A stretch of DNA of 64,000 nt from Clostridium mobile (GTDB lineage Bacteria > Bacillota > Clostridia > Clostridiales > Clostridiaceae): assembly GCF_018918285.1 (NCBI RefSeq), contig NZ_JAHLQF010000003.1, forward strand, positions 620,001-684,000, written 5' to 3'. The position numbers were made by a program, and so were the translations under genes. Of the stretch, positions 36,356 to 45,447 are shown in pieces. The notes beneath the pieces are model-generated. The model was not told the DNA's origin. It did not search any database and saw only the letters and a list, made by a program, of their open reading frames with translations. Position 1 is the stretch's first letter. Each line of letters opens with the position of its first letter.

Positions 36356-37663
36356 ATGAAGAGTATTATTGTTTCATCCAACAGTAGTGGTGGAGGGAAA
36401 ACCACCATTACCCTCGGATTGATTAAAGCTTTAATGAAAAAAGGATTTGATGTTCAAGGATATAAAGTAGGGCCAGATTATATAGATACAGCTTTTCAAA
36501 GTAGAATAGCTAAAAAACCTTCCAGAAACTTAGATATATTCCTTATGGGTGAGGAGGGAGTAAAAGCTTCTTACTCTAGAGGAAAGGGAGATTTAGGTGT
36601 TATAGAAGGGGTTATGGGACTTTACGATGGAAAGGGAATAGACTCTAAATATTCCACAGCTCATGTGTCAGAAGTGTTAGATTTACCAGTAGTATTAGTG
36701 TTATCACCTAAGGCACAAGTGGCTACATTATGTGCTGAGATAAATGGATTAAAAAACTTTGGCAATGTAAATATTTGTGGAGTAATACTAAATAATATTG
36801 GTGAAAAATACTATAAGCTTTTAAAGGCATCCATTGAGTATAACTGTAAAATTGAAGTCTTTGGCTATATTCCAAAGGATGAAAAGTTATCTATAAAAAG
36901 TAGACACTTAGGTTTAATTCAAAGTAGCGAAATTGAAGATTTAGAAGAGAAAATAGATTTATGCAGCGAATATATATTAAATAATGTGAATTTAGAAGAG
37001 CTATTAAAATACTTCAAAGGCACTCCTAAATATGAAGATGATTTTCATATAGAAAACATGCATCTAAAGATAGGAGTACCTATGGATAAGGCTTTTAGCT
37101 TTTATTATAGAGAAAATCTAGAGTTGCTAGCTGAAGCAGGAGAAATAGTTTATTTTAGCCCATTAAAGGATAAAGAGCTCCCAGAAAATATAGACTTTTT
37201 ATATATAGGGGGAGGTTATCCAGAAGTATTTTTAAAGGAATTAAGTGGAAACACAACTATGCTAAATAGTATTAGAGAAAGATTAAATAAAGGGTTGCAC
37301 TGTTATGCTGAATGTGGTGGACTTATGTATCTAACAGAATCCATAGACAACGGGTTAGAGGAAGAAAAAACAGTGGGATTTTTTAATGGAAATGCTATAA
37401 TGACAAAATCTCTTCAAAATTTTGGCTATGCAAAGTTGGAATGCAATGATTTAAGTATAAACTGTCATGAGTTTCATAAATCTTATGTTACGCTAAATGA
37501 TGATAAAGTATATAAATTGACTAAAGAAATATATGATGGAAGTATTAAAGAGTGGAGTTGTGGATATTTAAAAAGTAATACTTTAGCTGCTTATCCCCAT
37601 ATACACTTTTTTGGAAATATGGAGTTTTTAAAAGTTCTATTAAAAAGGAGCGGTGAAAAATGA
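36356..37663 (+). CDS. cbiA: Cobyrinate a,c-diamide synthase
   Basis: This 435-residue ATP-dependent amidotransferase amidates side chains a and c. The P-loop SSNSSGGGKTTITLGL at the N terminus and KVGPDYIDTAFQ are typical of CbiA. A triad GATase domain has YIGGGYPEVFLKEL and the nucleophile in YAECGGLMYL; His is in CHEFHKS. The stop overlaps the cbiC start by 4 bases. Confidence 0.95.
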   Translation: MKSIIVSSNSSGGGKTTITLGLIKALMKKGFDVQGYKVGPDYIDTAFQSRIAKKPSRNLDIFLMGEEGVKASYSRGKGDLGVIEGVMGLYDGKGIDSKYSTAHVSEVLDLPVVLVLSPKAQVATLCAEINGLKNFGNVNICGVILNNIGEKYYKLLKASIEYNCKIEVFGYIPKDEKLSIKSRHLGLIQSSEIEDLEEKIDLCSEYILNNVNLEELLKYFKGTPKYEDDFHIENMHLKIGVPMDKAFSFYYRENLELLAEAGEIVYFSPLKDKELPENIDFLYIGGGYPEVFLKELSGNTTMLNSIRERLNKGLHCYAECGGLMYLTESIDNGLEEEKTVGFFNGNAIMTKSLQNFGYAKLECNDLSINCHEFHKSYVTLNDDKVYKLTKEIYDGSIKEWSCGYLKSNTLAAYPHIHFFGNMEFLKVLLKRSGEK

Positions 37664-38292
37664 TGGATTACATAAAGAAACCTATGGAAATAGAAGAAAG
37701 AAGCTTTGAAATTATAGGTGAAGAAATGGGAGAACATAACTTCACAGAGGAAGAATTAAAAATAGTTAAAAGAACAATACACACTACAGGAGATTTTGAT
37801 TATAAAAATATTGTGTATATAAGAGAAGGGGCAATAGAAGCAGGTAAAGAGTTGCTTGCAAAGGGAGTTAAAATATATACAGATACAAATATGGCTAAAT
37901 CAGGTATAAATAAAGCTGCATTAAAGAAATTAAACTGTTCTGTAGAATGTTATGTTTCAAATGAAGACGTGGCAAAGATTGCTAAGGAAAGAGGGATAAC
38001 TCGTTCTATGGCTGGGATTGAAAAAGCAGTAGAGGATGGAGTAGAAGTTTTTGTTTTTGGTAATGCACCTACAGCTTTGTACAAGCTTATAGAACTTACT
38101 AAAGAGGGGAAAGCTAACCCTAAATTTATAATTGGAGCACCAGTAGGTTTTGTAGGGGCAGCAGAATCAAAAGAAGAGGCTGAAAAGCAACTTTCAATCC
38201 CGATGGTTACAATTAGAGGAAGAAAAGGTGGAAGCAATGTGGCGGCTGCCATAGTTAATGCATTAATGTATATGGTTGTAGATAGAGAATAA
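37660..38292 (+). CDS. cbiC: Cobalt-precorrin-8 methylmutase
   Basis: This 210-residue enzyme moves the C11 methyl to C12 to give cobyrinate. The catalytic His is in VKRTIHTTGDFDY; DTNMAKSGINK and VFGNAPTALYKL are conserved, and IGAPVGFVGAAESKE is the usual C-terminal block. The start overlaps the cbiA stop (ATGATGG; either ATG could be used). Confidence 0.96.
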   Translation: MMDYIKKPMEIEERSFEIIGEEMGEHNFTEEELKIVKRTIHTTGDFDYKNIVYIREGAIEAGKELLAKGVKIYTDTNMAKSGINKAALKKLNCSVECYVSNEDVAKIAKERGITRSMAGIEKAVEDGVEVFVFGNAPTALYKLIELTKEGKANPKFIIGAPVGFVGAAESKEEAEKQLSIPMVTIRGRKGGSNVAAAIVNALMYMVVDRE

Positions 38293-38345
38293 GGCATCAT
38301 TGACTAGTTATTTCATTTTAGATGCTAAGAAGCAGGTGATTAAAT

Positions 38346-39428
38346 ATGCTTGATATGTATGTAAACGTAGATGGTAAAAGATTAAGATGTGGTTATACTA
38401 CAGGCTCCTGTGCAACAGCAGCAGCAAAAGCAGGAACAATTATGTTGTATTCAGGGCAAGATTTAAAGGAAATAAGCATAGACACTCCTAAAGGTATAAA
38501 ATTAAATATTCCTATAGAAAAAATTAAAAGAGGAGAAAACTTTGTAGAGTGTTGCGTTATTAAAGATGGAGGAGATGACCCAGATGCTACCCATGGATTA
38601 GAAATTTGGGCTAGAGCCGAAAAAAGAGAGGATGGATATAGCCTAAAAGGTGGAATTGGCGTAGGAAAGGTTATGGGGGAAGGACTCTATGTACCTAAAG
38701 GTGAGTGGGCCATAAATCCTGTACCGAGAACTATGATAGAAAAAGAAGTAAAAGATGTACTTCCAAAGGATAAAGGAGTAGAGGTTACTATTTTTGTTCC
38801 TAAGGGAGAGGAAGTAGCTCAAAAGACCTTCAACCCTAGACTGAATATAATTGGAGGTATATCGATTCTTGGAACTTCAGGTATAGTTATGCCTATGTCA
38901 GAGGATGCTTTAAAGGAATCCATAAGAATTGAGGCAAAACAAAAGGTAGCAAAAGGTAGCAAAGAATTAATACTAGTATTTGGTAATATAGGAGAAAAAG
39001 CAGGTACTAAAATAGGCTTAAATCCGGACAACATGGTAGTTGTATCTAATTATATTGGATTCGCATTAAATTGTTGTATAGAAAACAAAATTAAAGATGT
39101 GACTTTAGTGGGGCATATAGGAAAGCTGTGCAAAATAGCGGGAGGGTGTTTTAACACCCATAGCAGGGTATGTGATGTAAGAATGGAGATCATAGCTCTT
39201 GAACTTGCCTTAATGGGGTATCCACAGGAATTAGTACAGAGTGTTTATAATGAAAAAACTACAGAAGGGGCAATAAAGTTCTTAGGGGACGGTTATGAAG
39301 AACTTTACAAGAGAATAGCGGAAAAAATCAAAAAAAGAGTTGAAATATTCACTTATAATGAAATCAGCCCTAAAATAGTTATGTTTTCTATGGAAAAAAA
39401 TTTGTATATAGATGAAGAATTAGTGTAG
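38346..39428 (+). CDS. cbiD: Cobalt-precorrin-5B C1-methyltransferase
   Basis: This 360-residue enzyme specific to the anaerobic path has [16 protein letters not shown] at the N terminus, [16 protein letters not shown], and [18 protein letters not shown]. The C-terminal third has [25 protein letters not shown]-like sequence. CAGGTG precedes the ATG. Confidence 0.95.
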   Translation: MLDMYVNVDGKRLRCGYTTGSCATAAAKAGTIMLYSGQDLKEISIDTPKGIKLNIPIEKIKRGENFVECCVIKDGGDDPDATHGLEIWARAEKREDGYSLKGGIGVGKVMGEGLYVPKGEWAINPVPRTMIEKEVKDVLPKDKGVEVTIFVPKGEEVAQKTFNPRLNIIGGISILGTSGIVMPMSEDALKESIRIEAKQKVAKGSKELILVFGNIGEKAGTKIGLNPDNMVVVSNYIGFALNCCIENKIKDVTLVGHIGKLCKIAGGCFNTHSRVCDVRMEIIALELALMGYPQELVQSVYNEKTTEGAIKFLGDGYEELYKRIAEKIKKRVEIFTYNEISPKIVMFSMEKNLYIDEELV

Positions 39429-39497
39429 ATCAGTGAAGTGCAAAGAAGGAAAAGTGAAGAGTAATTCTTAACTGTTTACTCAAAAAGAGGTGATATA

Positions 39498-40685
39498 TTG
39501 GTTTATATAGTAGGAATTGGACCTGGGAATAGAGAGTACATTTTGCCTAAAGCACTAGAAATAATGCAGAAATCTGACATAATACTTGGATTTGGAAGAG
39601 CTATGGAAAGTGTAGATTTCATAGGTAGGAAAAAAATTAAAGTAAATAAAATAAGTGAAGTAGTAGAAGAACTAGAAAAAAATAAGGATAAAATTATATC
39701 TGTAGTGGCATCGGGAGATCCTTTATATTATGGTATAACAGAATATGTTAAGAACAATTACCAGGGAGAAATAAAGGTTATACCAGGAATAAGTTCCTTT
39801 CAATACTTAACTGGAAGGTTAAACAAAAGCTGGCAGGGTGCCTATTTAGGAAGTCTTCATGGAAGAGAAGAGGATTTTATAAAAAAAGTTAGAGAAAATA
39901 AATTATCTATATGGCTTACAGACAGTAAAAATTCTCCAAAGGATTTAGCTAAAAGATTCCTAGAAAAAGGATTAAACCCTAGGATGTATGTAGGAGAAAA
40001 CCTGTCCTATGAAGATGAAAAAATAGAAATAGGATATCCAGAAGAAATGAAAAATAAAGAATTTTCTTCATTATGTGTGCTATTGCTAGAGAATGAGGAA
40101 GTTTCACTAGAAGAAGAAAAATTATCTTTTATATCTGATGAAGATTTCATTAGAGGGAACTGTCCGATGACTAAAGAAGAAATAAGAATTTTAAGTGTTG
40201 CTAAAATGAATTTATATAAAAATTCTAGAGTGTTAGATGTGGGAGCAGGAACAGGCTCTATAAGCATTCAAGCGGCTAAAATATGCAGTGAAGGTGAAGT
40301 AGTTGCCTTAGAGAAAGATAGTGATGCACTAGAAGTTATATATATAAATAAGGAAAAATTTCAGACGGATAACTTAATAGTTATTGAGGGAGAAGCCTTA
40401 ACTGCAAAGGTAGAAGGAAAGTTTAATAGCATATTTATAGGCGGTAGCGGAGGAAACTTAAGTGATTTAATCAAAAAATACTGTGAAATGCTAATGGACG
40501 GTGGAAAAATAGTATTAAACTTTATAACAATAAATAATCTTTACATAGCTATGGATACATTAATGGAGTTAGGCTATAAAGTAAAGTGCACCCAAGTTTC
40601 TGTAAGTAAGACAAAGGGACAAACCTATATGCTAATGGCAAACAACCCAATATTTATAATAGAAGGAGAAAAGAACAATGGCTAA
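39498..40685 (+). CDS. cbiET: Fused cobalt-precorrin-7 C5-methyltransferase and C15-methyltransferase/decarboxylase
   Basis: This is a fusion of 395 residues. The first 200 residues are a CbiE-type methyltransferase (VYIVGIGPGNREYILPKA, VVASGDPLYYGI, VIPGISSFQYL). The rest is CbiT (FIRGNCPMTKEEIRILSVAKMNL, VLDVGAGTGSISIQAAK, FIGGSGGNLSDLIKKY). It starts with TTG at 39498, 6 bases after AGAGGTG. It is the equivalent of CobL in aerobic producers. Confidence 0.94.
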   Translation: MVYIVGIGPGNREYILPKALEIMQKSDIILGFGRAMESVDFIGRKKIKVNKISEVVEELEKNKDKIISVVASGDPLYYGITEYVKNNYQGEIKVIPGISSFQYLTGRLNKSWQGAYLGSLHGREEDFIKKVRENKLSIWLTDSKNSPKDLAKRFLEKGLNPRMYVGENLSYEDEKIEIGYPEEMKNKEFSSLCVLLLENEEVSLEEEKLSFISDEDFIRGNCPMTKEEIRILSVAKMNLYKNSRVLDVGAGTGSISIQAAKICSEGEVVALEKDSDALEVIYINKEKFQTDNLIVIEGEALTAKVEGKFNSIFIGGSGGNLSDLIKKYCEMLMDGGKIVLNFITINNLYIAMDTLMELGYKVKCTQVSVSKTKGQTYMLMANNPIFIIEGEKNNG

Positions 40686-41346
40686 ATTATATGGAATAGG
40701 CGTAGGACCAGGAAGTGAAGAATTATTAACATTAAAAGCTATAAGATTATTAGAGAAGGCAGAAGTTGTTGTAGCACCATCTCCAATGAAAGATGGAGGA
40801 AACAGTATAGCTTTAGATACATCTATAAATTTTATAAATAAAGATGCTGAGGTAATTGTAAAACATTTCCCAATGGGAACACCAGATAAAGAAGAGAAAG
40901 TATTTGATGCTTTTAAAACTATAGAAGAAAAACTTCATGAAGGAAAAGATGTAATATTTTTAACTATAGGAGATCCTTTCGTTTATAGTACATACATATA
41001 TCTATTAAAATATATAAATGAAAAGGGATATGAAGTAGAGACTGTACCGGGAATTACTTCATTTTGCGCATCAGCAAGTCTTGCAGGAGAAATACTAGTT
41101 ATAGGGGATGAACCATTACTAATATTACCTTCCACTAGATTAGATGCAGTAAAGGATGAGAAATTCTTAGTTATAATGAAACTCTACAATAATGAAGAAA
41201 AAGTTGTAAACTTCTTAGAGGAAAAAGGATATGATTACGTTTGTGTAAGAAGGGCCTATAGAGAAGGACAGCAGATATTAAGAGATAAAAACGAAATCAT
41301 AGAAAACAAAGATTATATGTCCCTAATAATAGCAAATAAAAAATAA
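40678..41346 (+). CDS. cbiL: Cobalt-precorrin-2 C20-methyltransferase
   Basis: This 222-residue tetrapyrrole methylase has LYGIGVGPGSEELLTLKAIRLL at the N terminus, FLTIGDPFVYSTYIYL, and VPGITSFCASASLAG. It overlaps the cbiET end by 8 bases. It acts just after cobalt insertion by CbiK. Confidence 0.95.
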   Translation: MAKLYGIGVGPGSEELLTLKAIRLLEKAEVVVAPSPMKDGGNSIALDTSINFINKDAEVIVKHFPMGTPDKEEKVFDAFKTIEEKLHEGKDVIFLTIGDPFVYSTYIYLLKYINEKGYEVETVPGITSFCASASLAGEILVIGDEPLLILPSTRLDAVKDEKFLVIMKLYNNEEKVVNFLEEKGYDYVCVRRAYREGQQILRDKNEIIENKDYMSLIIANKK

Positions 41347-41378
41347 AAATAAAATTCGTTAAGAAGGGAAGAAAATAC

Positions 41379-42131
41379 ATGGTATATTTTATTGGAGCAG
41401 GTCCAGGAGATGTTGATTTAATAACTGTAAAAGGAAGAAAGATAATATCAGAAGCAGATGTGGTTATATATGCAGGATCATTAGTTGCAAAGGAACATTT
41501 AGACTTTTGTAAAGAAGGGGTAGTTGCTCATAACTCAGCTTCTATGACATTAGATCAAGTAATAGAAGTAATGAAGGAAGAAGTAAGTAACGGTAAAACT
41601 GTTGTAAGATTACATACAGGAGATCCATCTATGTATGGAGCAATTAAAGAACAGATGGATGAATTGGATAAACTTAATATAAAGTATGAAATAATTCCTG
41701 GGGTAAGCTCTTGTTTTGCAGCTGCAGCGGCAATACAAAGGGAATTTACTTTACCTAATGTAACACAAACTTTAATTCTTACTAGGGTAGAAGGAAGAAC
41801 ACCAGTACCTGCAACAGAAGATTTAGAGAAATTAGCAAGTGTTGGAGCCTCTATGGCTATATTCTTATCTATAAGTATGATAGAAAAAGTAGTAGAAAAA
41901 TTAAGAAAAGGATACGGCAAAAATGTACCTATAGCAGTAGTAGAAAGAGCAACTTGGGAAGATCAAAGAATCATACTAGGTACACTAGATGATATAGCAG
42001 AGAAGGTTAAAGAAGCTAATATTACTAAATGTGCTCAAATACTTGTAGGAGAATTTATAGACTGTGAATATTCAAAGAGTTTGCTATATGATAAGAGCTT
42101 TACTCACATGTTTAGAAAGGCAGAGGAATAA
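41379..42131 (+). CDS. cbiF: Cobalt-precorrin-4 C11-methyltransferase
   Basis: This 250-residue methylase has VYFIGAGPGDVDLITVKGRKII, VRLHTGDPSMYGAIKEQ, and the specific block LPNVTQTLILTRVEGRTPVPATEDLEKLA. The stop TAATG overlaps the cbiG start by one base. It forms part of the cbiF-cbiG-cbiH run that contracts and methylates the ring. Confidence 0.96.
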   Translation: MVYFIGAGPGDVDLITVKGRKIISEADVVIYAGSLVAKEHLDFCKEGVVAHNSASMTLDQVIEVMKEEVSNGKTVVRLHTGDPSMYGAIKEQMDELDKLNIKYEIIPGVSSCFAAAAAIQREFTLPNVTQTLILTRVEGRTPVPATEDLEKLASVGASMAIFLSISMIEKVVEKLRKGYGKNVPIAVVERATWEDQRIILGTLDDIAEKVKEANITKCAQILVGEFIDCEYSKSLLYDKSFTHMFRKAEE

Positions 42132-43132
42132 TGAATATAGCAGCTATAACCATAACTAAAAATGGAGATTTAATCTGTGAAGAAATTAAAAAATCCATTT
42201 CTATACATATCTTTTCAAAAGAAAAAGATGAGAATTTTAATTTTAAGGAAGTAGTAAAAAAAGCAATGGAAAATTATGAAGGAATAATTTTTATCACCTC
42301 AACAGGCATAGCAGTTAGAGCAATAGCACCGTATATAAAAAAGAAGGATGAAGATCCGGCAGTATTAACTATCGATAATTCAGGGAAATTTGTCATAAGT
42401 CTTTTAAGTGGTCATTTAGGTGGTGCAAATGAATTAGCTATAACAATTTCAAACATACTAGAAGCTATTCCTGTAGTTACTACCGCTACAGACTCCTTAG
42501 GAATTGAAGCTCCTGATATGGTGGCAAAGAAAAATAATTTAGTCATAGAGGATTTAAAAGATGCCAAAGATATAGCTGCTCTTTTAGTTGATGGAAAAAA
42601 AATTTATTTTCAAGATGAAGATAATATTATACCAATACCTAAAGGCTATAGTGCGGATTTAGAAGGGGCCACAGGTATTGTATATGTAACAAATAAGAAC
42701 AAGTCTTTTTGGGTAGAGAGGGAAAAAATAAAAAATCCTCAAACCAAAATACTAAAATTAATAAGAAAAAATGTAGTTTTAGGAATAGGGTGCAGAAAAG
42801 ATTTTTCTTCTGAAGATATGAGAAAAAGAGTTGTAGAAGTTTTAATAGATGAGAACTTAGATTTACAAGGAATAAAGTCTATTGGAACTGTAGAAGTAAA
42901 AAAGGATGAAAAAGCTATAAAAGATTTAAGCATTTTTCTAAAATGTGATCTTAATATTTTTAGTATAGAAGATATAAAAAATATAGATCATAAATTTCAA
43001 GGAAGCGACTTTGTAGAACAAACCATAGGAGTAAGGACTGTATGTGAACCCTGTGTTGAACTTCAAGGTGGAGCTTTTATAACGGGAAAATTGAGGTTAA
43101 ATGGAATGACCCTTTCTATTGGAATTATTTAA
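42131..43132 (+). CDS. cbiG: Cobalt-precorrin-5A hydrolase
   Basis: This 333-residue enzyme opens the delta-lactone and releases acetaldehyde. The N-terminal part has GIIFITSTGIAVRAIAPYIKKKDEDPAV, SLLSGHLGGANELA and ATDSLGIEAPDM. The C-terminal domain begins at VVLGIGCRKDFSSEDM and ends with RTVCEPCVELQGGAFI. The length is normal. Confidence 0.95.
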   Translation: MNIAAITITKNGDLICEEIKKSISIHIFSKEKDENFNFKEVVKKAMENYEGIIFITSTGIAVRAIAPYIKKKDEDPAVLTIDNSGKFVISLLSGHLGGANELAITISNILEAIPVVTTATDSLGIEAPDMVAKKNNLVIEDLKDAKDIAALLVDGKKIYFQDEDNIIPIPKGYSADLEGATGIVYVTNKNKSFWVEREKIKNPQTKILKLIRKNVVLGIGCRKDFSSEDMRKRVVEVLIDENLDLQGIKSIGTVEVKKDEKAIKDLSIFLKCDLNIFSIEDIKNIDHKFQGSDFVEQTIGVRTVCEPCVELQGGAFITGKLRLNGMTLSIGII

Positions 43133-43150
43133 AGTGAAGATTAAATAGTA

Positions 43151-43182
43151 AAGATAGAAGATAGAAGATAGAAGATAGAAGA
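43151..43182. repeat. Heptanucleotide tandem repeat between cbiG and cbiH
   Basis: The unit GATAGAA is repeated four times without error (from about 43153 to 43180), followed by a partial copy. It lies in the 74-base gap after cbiG and just before the cbiH ribosome site, so slippage could change the spacing between the two genes but not a protein. Confidence 0.8.
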
Positions 43183-43206
43183 ATGAAAAATGAAAGGTGG
43201 ATTATT

Positions 43207-43923
43207 TTGGGAAAATTATATGTAGTAGGAATTGGTCCAGGTGGATTAGAACATATGACAGCTAAGGCTAAAGAGGCAATAGAAAAAAGTGAAGTAATTG
43301 TAGGATATACAAAATATATAGATTTTATTGAACCATTAATTAAGGATAAAGAAATAGTTTCAACTGGGATGAAGGGTGAAGTAGAGAGATGTGAAAAGGC
43401 TTTAGAAATTGCAAAGGAAAAGGTAGTTTCTATTGTTAGTACAGGTGATGCAGGAATATATGGAATGGCAGGACTTATTTTAGAGATGAAAAAAGACGAA
43501 GAGGTAGAAATAATTCCGGGAATAACAGCTTCCTCCTCAGCGGCTTCAGTGTTAGGTTCCCCATTAATGCATGATAACTGCAATATAAGTTTAAGTGATT
43601 TAATGACTCCTTATGAACTTATAAAAAAGAGAGTGGAACTTGCCTCAGAAGGAGATTTTGTTATATCACTTTACAATCCAAGAAGTCATGGAAGACCACA
43701 TTATTTAAGAGAATGTATTGACATCATAAAAAAATATAGAAAAGGGAATACTCCAGTAGGAGTAGTTAAAAATGCACTTAGAGATGGACAAGAGATTAGC
43801 TTATTCACATTAGAAAACTTTGATGATAGCATAGTAGATATGTTTTCTATAGTAATAGTGGGAAATAGCGGAAGCTATATTAAAGACGGCAAGTTTGTAA
43901 CGCCAAGAGGATACTCTTTATAA
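43207..43923 (+). CDS. cbiH: Cobalt-precorrin-3 C17-methyltransferase
   Basis: This methylase of about 238 residues performs ring contraction. LYVVGIGPGGLEHMTAKA, VVSIVSTGDAGIYGMAGLILE, GITASSSAASVLGSPLMHDNCNISLSDL, and FVISLYNPRSHGRPHYL are diagnostic. I chose TTG at 43207, which has AAAGGTGG before it and begins MGKLYVVG; an ATG 24 bases upstream precedes the ribosome site. Confidence 0.95.
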   Translation: MGKLYVVGIGPGGLEHMTAKAKEAIEKSEVIVGYTKYIDFIEPLIKDKEIVSTGMKGEVERCEKALEIAKEKVVSIVSTGDAGIYGMAGLILEMKKDEEVEIIPGITASSSAASVLGSPLMHDNCNISLSDLMTPYELIKKRVELASEGDFVISLYNPRSHGRPHYLRECIDIIKKYRKGNTPVGVVKNALRDGQEISLFTLENFDDSIVDMFSIVIVGNSGSYIKDGKFVTPRGYSL

Positions 43924-43930
43924 TTTTTAA

Positions 43931-44062
43931 TGAAGAGTGAAAAATTGAAAATGCAGGATTAATGGTGAAGTTTCTTTGGAATCTCTGTAGATATATAGTC
44001 TGAAAAATTCCAGGGAAATTTTCACTATAACTTTTTAGCTTTAATTTTACGTTTTTTACTCC
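43931..44062. repeat. MITE-like palindromic element between cbiH and cbiJ
   Basis: The segment folds on itself. GTGAAGTTTCTTTGGAAT (43965-43982) pairs with ATTCCAGGGAAATTTTCAC (44008-44026) with few mismatches, and the flanks (GAAGAGTGAAAAATTGAAAA... and ...TTTTACGTTTTTTACTCC) continue the inverted symmetry. It has no coding potential. It is similar in style to the element at 33939. Confidence 0.55.
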
Positions 44063-44079
44063 AAAGGGTTGGTGATAAA

Positions 44080-44838
44080 ATGATTGGATTAATAAGTGGT
44101 ACTTCGGAAGGTAAAGAAATATTAGGTTTATTAAATGAATATACTGATGATATTTTTGTATCCACGGCCACAGAATATGGCGGGGAACTATTAAAAGATT
44201 ATAAATATAAGATATTAAATAATAAGCCTTTAAACAAAGAGGAAATGATTGAGACCTTTTCTAGAAATAAAATTAATATATTAATTGATGCTACCCACCC
44301 ATATGCAATAGATGTAAGCAAAAATCTTATAGACGTATGTAAGAAACTGTCTGTGGAGTACATAAGATTTGAAAGGGAAAGCGTGGTAGATAAATTTAGA
44401 AAATGTAAAAAAGTAGTCTTGGTAGAAGATTATTCAGAACTTTATGAAAAGCTAAAAGATATAGATGGAAATATTTTAAATACTACAGGAAGCAGAAATT
44501 TAGATAAAATATTAAATTTAGGTGTAGAAAATAGAATAATTCATAGAGTACTACCTTCATTAAAGGTTATGGAAGAATGTTATTCTTTAGGCATTAAATT
44601 AGATGATTTAATAGCTATTAAGGGTCCCGTTAATTACGATCTAAATAGAGCTTTTATAAAAAACTACAATGCAAAAGCTATTATAATGAAAGATAGTGGA
44701 ACAGAGGGTGGAACTGAAGAAAAAATAAAATCTGCGTTAGATGAAGGAATATGGGTTATTATAATAGATAGAGAAAAGTTAAATTATAAAAATTTATATA
44801 AAAATAAAGAAGAGTTAATGAAACATTTATTTAATTAA
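44080..44838 (+). CDS. cbiJ: Cobalt-precorrin-6A reductase
   Basis: This 252-residue NADH-dependent reductase of the corrin ring has LISGTSEGKEILGLL at the N terminus, NILIDATHPYAIDVSKNLIDVC, NTTGSRNLDKI, IHRVLPSLKVMEEC and a C-terminal MKDSGTEGGTEEKIKSAL, all typical of CbiJ/CobK. GGTTGGTG precedes the ATG. Confidence 0.95.
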   Translation: MIGLISGTSEGKEILGLLNEYTDDIFVSTATEYGGELLKDYKYKILNNKPLNKEEMIETFSRNKINILIDATHPYAIDVSKNLIDVCKKLSVEYIRFERESVVDKFRKCKKVVLVEDYSELYEKLKDIDGNILNTTGSRNLDKILNLGVENRIIHRVLPSLKVMEECYSLGIKLDDLIAIKGPVNYDLNRAFIKNYNAKAIIMKDSGTEGGTEEKIKSALDEGIWVIIIDREKLNYKNLYKNKEELMKHLFN

Positions 44839-44940
44839 TTCAATATATGAAAGGTTTGATAAAAAATGTGTGGTAATGGTTTATAGGTAAGGCGCCTAAA
44901 TTTTCAGCAATTAGTCGCAATTTATTTAGGAGGATTTAAT

Positions 44941-45447
44941 ATGAGAACAAAAAAATTAGTATTAACAGCTTTATTTATAGCCTTATCTTTTGTAGGATCA
45001 AACTTAAAGGTAATGGGAACAATTGCTTTCGATTCTATGCCAGGATTTTTAGGAGCACTAATGCTAGGACCAGTTTATGGAGCTATTATTGGAGGAATAG
45101 GTCACTTTTTAACAGCATTAACTAGTGGATTTCCACTTTCCTTGCCAGTTCATCTAATTACTATGATAGGAATGGCTGTTACAATGACTGCATTTACCTT
45201 TGTTTATAAATTTGTGGGTAGAAAAAATCAACTAGCAGGCATGGTTTTATCTACTATTGTAGGAGTAATTATCAATGGACCCTTAACACTATTAGTATTA
45301 ACTCCTTTATTACTACCTGTGATGGGTAAGGCAGGAATATTAGGTCTTGTGCCTGTATTATCTTTAGTAGCTGCTATAAATGCCATTGTAGCATTATTAG
45401 TATATAAATTATTACCAAGGAGTATGAAGGAATATGAAAATAAATAA
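44941..45447 (+). CDS. cblT: ECF transporter S component, probable alpha-ribazole transporter CblT
   Basis: This 168-residue membrane protein has five to six hydrophobic helices and an N-terminal basic stretch typical of ECF S components (MRTKKLVLTALFIALSFVGSNLKV). It overlaps the next gene, a PurM-like kinase, by 14 bases. The same pair occurs in other Firmicutes as CblT (alpha-ribazole uptake) and CblS (alpha-ribazole kinase). The assignment rests on this pairing and on its place among cobalamin genes. It has no ATPase of its own here and would use a shared ECF module. Confidence 0.75.
   Translation: MRTKKLVLTALFIALSFVGSNLKVMGTIAFDSMPGFLGALMLGPVYGAIIGGIGHFLTALTSGFPLSLPVHLITMIGMAVTMTAFTFVYKFVGRKNQLAGMVLSTIVGVIINGPLTLLVLTPLLLPVMGKAGILGLVPVLSLVAAINAIVALLVYKLLPRSMKEYENK

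Noticed and set aside
43125-43583. 152-codon minus-strand frame opposite cbiG/cbiH
   Set aside because: It is antisense to well-conserved cbiH, has no ribosome site and no recognisable motif; it is a shadow frame.
44839-44940. Possible riboswitch before cblT
   Set aside because: There is a short inverted repeat (CCTAAAT...ATTTAGG), but no B12 box or other known aptamer core and no terminator.
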